From Scatophagus argus (lineage: Eukaryota > Chordata > Actinopteri > Scatophagidae), in contig NC_058513.1 of assembly GCF_020382885.2 (NCBI RefSeq), forward strand, positions 17,199,641 to 17,263,640: a stretch of 64,000 nucleotides of DNA. The letters run 5' to 3'. The translations under genes and the position numbers were made by a program. The number at the start of each line of letters is the position of its first letter. Position 1 is the first letter of the stretch. Under the pieces are notes generated by a model. That model saw only the letters and a program-made list of their open reading frames with translations. It was not told the DNA's origin and did no database searches. This document shows, one piece after another, positions 39,174-64,000 of the stretch.

Positions 39174-40439
39174 TAAGCCAGTTTCTGCTGATTTCATGTC
39201 ATAAATATGAGGAACACTTGATACGTAAAAACTACTGGCGGCAGATGACGTGGACTGTGGCAGGTTGAGGTTTCTGGACAAACTGGACAGCGTTGGAACT
39301 GGATGTTCCTCTGTGGACCTTCTGCTAACTTCACTTACAGCATTTGGTGGTCATTCAGTACTCAATTAATTTCAGAGGTTCCTGTTAGTGATACCATTAA
39401 TTTATTCACAAAATAAAAAGGTCGGAAACAGGCGAGTACACCACATGATAAGACAAAGTGAGATCTTTAAGTCATGGAATGATCAAATTACAAATCTGTC
39501 ATACGGACAAGGCCTACATAAACAAACAGTGTTGTGATTAGTGTTTGTGCATGCACATCTACGTTCCATGTAAACAGATCTTTTAGTCTTGACTCTTTTA
39601 TATATAAAATCCCAGTGGAGTGCTAGGGGCATCACATAGAGATAACAGCACTAGTCTTCAGGAAACGCATTATGCACAGATACATTTTCTCTCATTTTAC
39701 ATGCTCACGTCGTGCTGAAGGGGAGGAGGCCGGCTGGCTTGTTGCTGCAGTGCAGAGAGAAGCGCACAGAGCTTCAGGGATGGGAAAGGAAGGATGCAGA
39801 GGGAAGAGAGATGGAAACGATCTCTCGCTTACTTCCTCCTGCCCGCTTCTGTCGGGCCTCCGTTCCTCAGCAACTGCACGAAGAGAGACAAATAAAAGTG
39901 AGAAGTGACAGCCAGTCAAAGGAGACTCGCTGCAGCAGGAGAGCACCTGTCTAGTCGACCTATTTTTAGGCTCGCTGTGCGCTAACTATACCATAAGTCT
40001 CTGAGGCAGGCGTGTGATGTGAAAGCTCTGGCTGCAAGATAAAAACTTGTTGGAGTTTTTGTTGTTCATCACCCTGGGCAGCCTCTCCTCATGGGGCACG
40101 TGTTCACCAAGCAGGACGAGCAAGTTAGCCAGACAGCTTTGAAAAAAGAGATTTTTCTAAAGCAATATCAACATGTGAGAATCAGTCAATGTTAACAATA
40201 ATTAATTGTTCGACAGATTCAGATCAGCCGGGATATAAGACAGTACTTTCTGATGTTATTTTGTGTTGTGTCACCTGTCGCAGAGTGTGTTTGTTCTGTT
40301 TTCACATGATTATGGTTCACTGTGAGTCATCCATACCCTCATAACCTACAGGATTAAAATTTTATGATCCATATCCTGTATTTTAAAAATACCCAGTTGA
40401 GGAGGCATAACCTGAAAATATTGTTACTGAGTAACCTGG

Positions 40440-40940
40440 AGAGCAAGAATGTTCAGGAATAATAACAAGACGGAAGAAATAGTTCATTGTTATGGAAATA
40501 TTTATTCTTTTGTCAAAGGTTAGCAGTTGTTTAGCTTAGCTTAGCATGAAGACTAGAAACAACTAGCCCTACTCTGTCCGTAACAAAACAAGGTAGCAGG
40601 TAGCCAAAGGTAAAGACAACGAAATTCACCTACCAGCAAATCCAAAGCTTACGGCGTAACAAGTTATATCACGTTTGTTTAATATGCACAGAAATCCAAA
40701 ACTAAAAACGGCGAGGAAGACTCCGGGAAGTCACTGCAACCGACCAAGCAATAGTCCCACAGATAACGCCTGACAAACTGACACCTCGTCAAGCTCCAGA
40801 CGGAAAAGCATCGGTAAGAAAGAAAATAAGTGTGTTTCCCAAAATGTTCCTTTAAGGCACTCGGGTGATTAAAACTTACGATGTAGAATTTGTGCCAAAA
40901 GGTTTGGCTTTGAGGTAGAAAATACATAATGTAACATCTA
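40440..40940. repeat. Teleost interspersed repeat (tttagcttagcttagcat-type)
   Basis: Contains TTTAGCTTAGCTTAGCATGA, AAGACTAGAAACAACTAG, CCTACCAGC and CCGGGAAGTCACTGCAAC in the order typical of a very common teleost dispersed repeat. The minus-strand open frame at 40679-40927 falls inside it and should not be taken as a gene. Confidence 0.6.
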
Positions 40941-41269
40941 ATAGGGAAATCTCCACTCCAGAATTACACACTGATGTATGGACAAAAACAGCAGAAAAAG
41001 TGGATTTTGATTAGTCGCACAATTAGCCACACAGGTCACTCATTTATGAATCTACGCAGCCCCACACAACACAATGGCTCTGGTCATTTTAAGAACGGCT
41101 TCTATTTTACTAAATCGTTAAAGTGAACTCAGTTTACAGATTTCTACATTAGCTCCCCTCAGCCCACACAGGAAATGATGCGATGACAATGTGAGCATGT
41201 AGCCTGATGCAGGCCCTGCAGTCTTACCGTTGAAAGGCGCCTCTTTTTCACTGCGTGGATCCACTGAGT

Positions 41270-57783
<16,514 letters not shown>

Positions 57784-57960
57784 CTTTGTGTTTTAGCCGG
57801 TTCAAGTGTAACTCAGCATGAACGCTGCGCTGACACAACAACTGCAGTAAAGAGAAAGTGACGTGCTAAGAGGCGGGATCTTCGGACGTACAATGATGTC
57901 ATCACGCACCCCGACGCGGAAAAGGAAGTCAGATAAAACTTAAAATTAACGCAAACCAAA
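57784..57960 (-). promoter_or_regulatory. nsf: Probable nsf promoter and 5' UTR
   Basis: Directly upstream of the four-codon first coding exon of nsf. It is GC-richer than its surroundings and contains AGGCGGGATC (57870 region) and the CRE/ATF-like word ATGATGTCATCACG near 57892-57905. No TATA box is evident. The transcription start is not assigned. Confidence 0.5.
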
Positions 57961-59989
57961 GCGCTTATGACACGATCGTTTGTGCCTTCATAGCATCCTG
58001 AGTGATTGTCTTGCTCATCAGAAAAATTCATGTACTGAAGTAGGAAGTCGAAATTGTTATTTATTTATAAATTTTATATCAATAGAGAGAGTTCACATTC
58101 ACAGAACAAATTATTTTTTTAATTTTATTGGAATTAGTCTATGACAAGAAATGGGTATTTAGCCAAAAAGAATTTTCATTTTAAAACACATAAGTATGTT
58201 ATGTCTTATGTTCTAAATATTTTGTATTTATTTTCGTATGTCTGAAAAACCCATAGTAAATACAATGAAAATTTATTTTTAAACTCATCTGAACATCAGA
58301 TTAAAATAAACGAAATTTCCCAGTAATGGGATTAATAAAGGATTATCTTATCTTAGACTGTCTTATTTAAAATTTGTTTTAATTTGAGAAATAAATGTTG
58401 ATATTAATCTGAGGATGTCAAGGCCGAGGTTAAGATTTCAGAAACATGAGAATATAATATAAAAAAATAGTTTGAGATTGCGAGGCAAAGTACAGTCTTT
58501 ATTTTGGATGCTAAAAGGGTCACAGTGAAAAGCTGTACCTTGGCAAACAAATACTGAAGGACATCAAATCTAAAAAGTGTCTTTATGACGGAATATTTGA
58601 GGAAGTCTTCTTGACAGCTACATTTAAAATGATGAATGATTGTGCTTCTCCCAGATATGGCGAGGAAAAGTTTGTGGCACTTGTCTGAACACTAAAGAAA
58701 ATTTTAATTTGTTCTTAAAAATAGCAAATAAGTTGTAGAATAAAACCCATTGGTGACCAGTAGGTTACAATAGAAAATGTGTTACACAGTGAAAAAAAGA
58801 CAACTTTTGCACCCAAGTTTGACGACATGGGCTCACACTGTTTGTTTAAAAAACACCAAATAAAAGACAATCCAAAATTGTCCACTGAACTGATTTAATG
58901 CCCTTTGATGTGAGGTGTGACACATGTAGCAGCAGGAGGAAGAGACTCAGGTGAATTCTGAATTTTATAGCAAACATCTGTTGACATGATAAAATACAGA
59001 ATTCACTAAAAAATGGCAACCTTTCATTTCATCTGGAGTAACTTTTAAGAATTATTTCTGACTGCTTAAGACACCTTCCCTCTGACAAAATTCCACTCAT
59101 ACATTTTCTGGGTCACACTCCCAATCTTAAGTGCATTTCAAGACACTTTGCGACATAAATCCACAGCCTTCTCACCCTCATACTGTAAAACAAATATCAC
59201 TGAGTAGTCAGTCAAAGTTACCACATCAAATTACCATCTACATGTTCTTTTTTGCAAGAGACAAGACAAAATCCTTAAAATACAAAATATTTATTTTGAA
59301 AATGTCTTTATAAGAGAAAAAAAATCAAAACAAAACAAGAAAAAAAATCAAAACCAAATCAAAACCATACAAATTGTTTGGTTACTAGCATACCACACTA
59401 GTGCTAGAAACTAACAATGGAGAATTGCTCACTCAGGGATAACTCACAGACGCTCAGAGGCAATAAATCTCCACCTCTGCCCTTTGATTTCATATTGCAC
59501 CCAAACACTGAGGCAAAGAGAAGCGCCGAAAAAGTGGCACGAGTGGTGAAATGGCATTCTGTCTCTTCTATGACCTTACATAAGCAGGGCGGGCAGACAT
59601 GTGGCAACCTTCTGATTTTCTTTCTTTTCTTTTTCTTTTAAAACGAAAACACAAAACCAAAAACAAATTAAGTGAGTTTAATACATTTCTGAAATACAGT
59701 GGATACTTAACTGTTGGCATTGATATGGAGAGGATAAAAATGAAAACTAGAGGGAGCTCTTTGACCAAAACTCAGAATCCCAAGGAGTATCCCAACCTTC
59801 CAAAAACTGAATAGTGTGCTTCTGAAATTATGGACAAGAAGGAGAAAGCCTCGTTTCTGCGTTCGCAGTTGGTAGCAGAGTCGGAGGCTGCAGAGGTCAA
59901 AGTTGCACCTTTGAGGTTGCAGTGGAATCAGCTCAAGGCTCGGTAAGCCCGACCTTATAGCAGGTATAAACATATATGTATTCTTAAAC
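57961..59989. other. Spacer between nsf and psmd11
   Basis: AT-rich DNA with no recognisable exon. A retroelement tail lies at 58311-58357. A longer psmd11 3' UTR could extend into the right part, since a second minus-strand AATAAA is at 59290-59295. Confidence 0.6.
58311..58357 (+). repeat. Retroelement 3' tail (GGATTAATAAAGGATTATC-type)
   Basis: The stretch from TTTCCCAGTAATGGGATT into AATAAAGGATTATCTTATCT matches the 3' end seen on many fish LINE and SINE copies, which finish in short ATCTT-type tandem repeats. No element body was recognised upstream. Confidence 0.5.
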
Positions 59990-60000
59990 CTTTAAATCTT

Positions 60001-60006
60001 TTTATT
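60001..60006 (-). terminator. psmd11: Polyadenylation signal AATAAA (psmd11)
   Basis: TTTATT on the plus strand reads AATAAA on the minus strand, about 0.4 kb past the psmd11 stop codon. A second hexamer at 59290-59295 could serve a longer UTR. Confidence 0.55.
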
Positions 60007-60401
60007 GTGGTTGTACAATATTCCCTGATGGCCTGATTTGGCCGCTGAGTGTAATACAGAATCCTGAAGAGATATCAAAATTAAAGAGGAAAAAAAAAAA
60101 ACAAACCAAACAAACAAACAAGAGAAGTGATGAAATTGTCCATTGAGGGAGAGGAGGGGTAGTTTGATGGGGGAATCCTGTTTGTTGCAGTTTGTGGGAC
60201 TTTCGTTGCTCTCCCTTGTCCCCTTCTTAAAATGTTACACACGCTGGTCAAACACACACACAGTTCCTCCATCACACCGCCGTGGCAATCTGCTCTGAGG
60301 GCGAAAGAAGGCACGTTTAGTGTGGACACTACATCAAAAGCACAAAAGCCAAGCTTCACCTCTCTCTCTCTCTGTAGAAATATTTTTTTGTTTGTTTTTA
60401 C

Positions 60402-63906
<3,505 letters not shown>

Positions 63907-64000
63907 CTGGAAGAAGAGAGAACGCTGTTAGACGAACAGAGAGGAACACAGATCTGACAATCAATCACCTGTGGAAAAGCTGCAACAGGTATTCAGGAAG

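Larger units (their letters stand above)
37611..41269. other. Spacer between convergent wnt3 and nsf
   Basis: No exon with recognisable protein similarity was found. The interval must contain the nsf 3' UTR at its right side. It holds a perfect 18-bp-arm palindrome at 39135-39173 and a dispersed repeat at about 40440-40940. Minus-strand AATAAA words occur near 40500 (inside the repeat) and 39400; neither can be assigned to nsf with confidence. Confidence 0.6.

Noticed and set aside
40679..40927. Minus-strand frame ending in LVLDFCAY, considered as an alternative nsf last exon
   Set aside because: It lies within a common dispersed repeat and its sequence does not resemble the NSF C-terminus. 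An acceptor-like CAG before it probably arises by chance.

Overview
The window is vertebrate nuclear DNA, almost certainly from a ray-finned (teleost) fish. Coding exons are split by GT-AG introns, there are many CA/GT microsatellites, and several interspersed repeats match families I know as common in teleost genomes. Nothing bacterial, viral or CRISPR-like is visible. Four protein-coding genes were assembled by hand from exons with matching splice sites and reading phase.

Layout, left to right. (1) 1-5855: gene-poor DNA downstream of the first gene, with old repeats. (2) 5856-7907, minus strand: a complete ORMDL coding sequence, best matching ORMDL3 (153 aa, 3 coding exons), with a probable non-coding first exon and CCAAT/CRE-rich promoter at about 8.9-9.15 kb. 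(3) 9.15-17.1 kb: intergenic DNA upstream of wnt3, with repeats, microsatellites and some candidate regulatory blocks. (4) 17513-35350, plus strand: complete wnt3 (355 aa, 4 coding exons, 11.9-kb first intron), with 3' UTR possibly reaching about 37.6 kb. (5) 37.6-41.27 kb: repeat-rich spacer between convergent genes. (6) 41270-57783, minus strand: complete nsf (746 aa, 21 coding exons), with an unusual C-terminal exon. (7) 57.8-60.4 kb: nsf promoter and psmd11 3' region. (8) 60402-63906, minus strand: the last nine coding exons (292 aa) of psmd11, whose 5' part lies beyond the right edge.

The genes do not form one pathway. ORMDL3 restrains sphingolipid synthesis in the ER, WNT3 is a secreted lipidated morphogen, NSF is the AAA+ ATPase that recycles SNARE complexes, and PSMD11/Rpn6 is a proteasome lid subunit. 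All four human orthologues lie on chromosome 17q, and the tail-to-tail wnt3/nsf pair is the same as in human, so the window is a segment of conserved vertebrate synteny. I found no clearly undescribed system. The most notable observations are the replaced nsf C-terminus, a GC-AG intron in psmd11, a short element with Tc1-like ends and TA duplications in a wnt3 intron, CA repeats just downstream of nsf 5' splice sites, and two long perfect inverted repeats.
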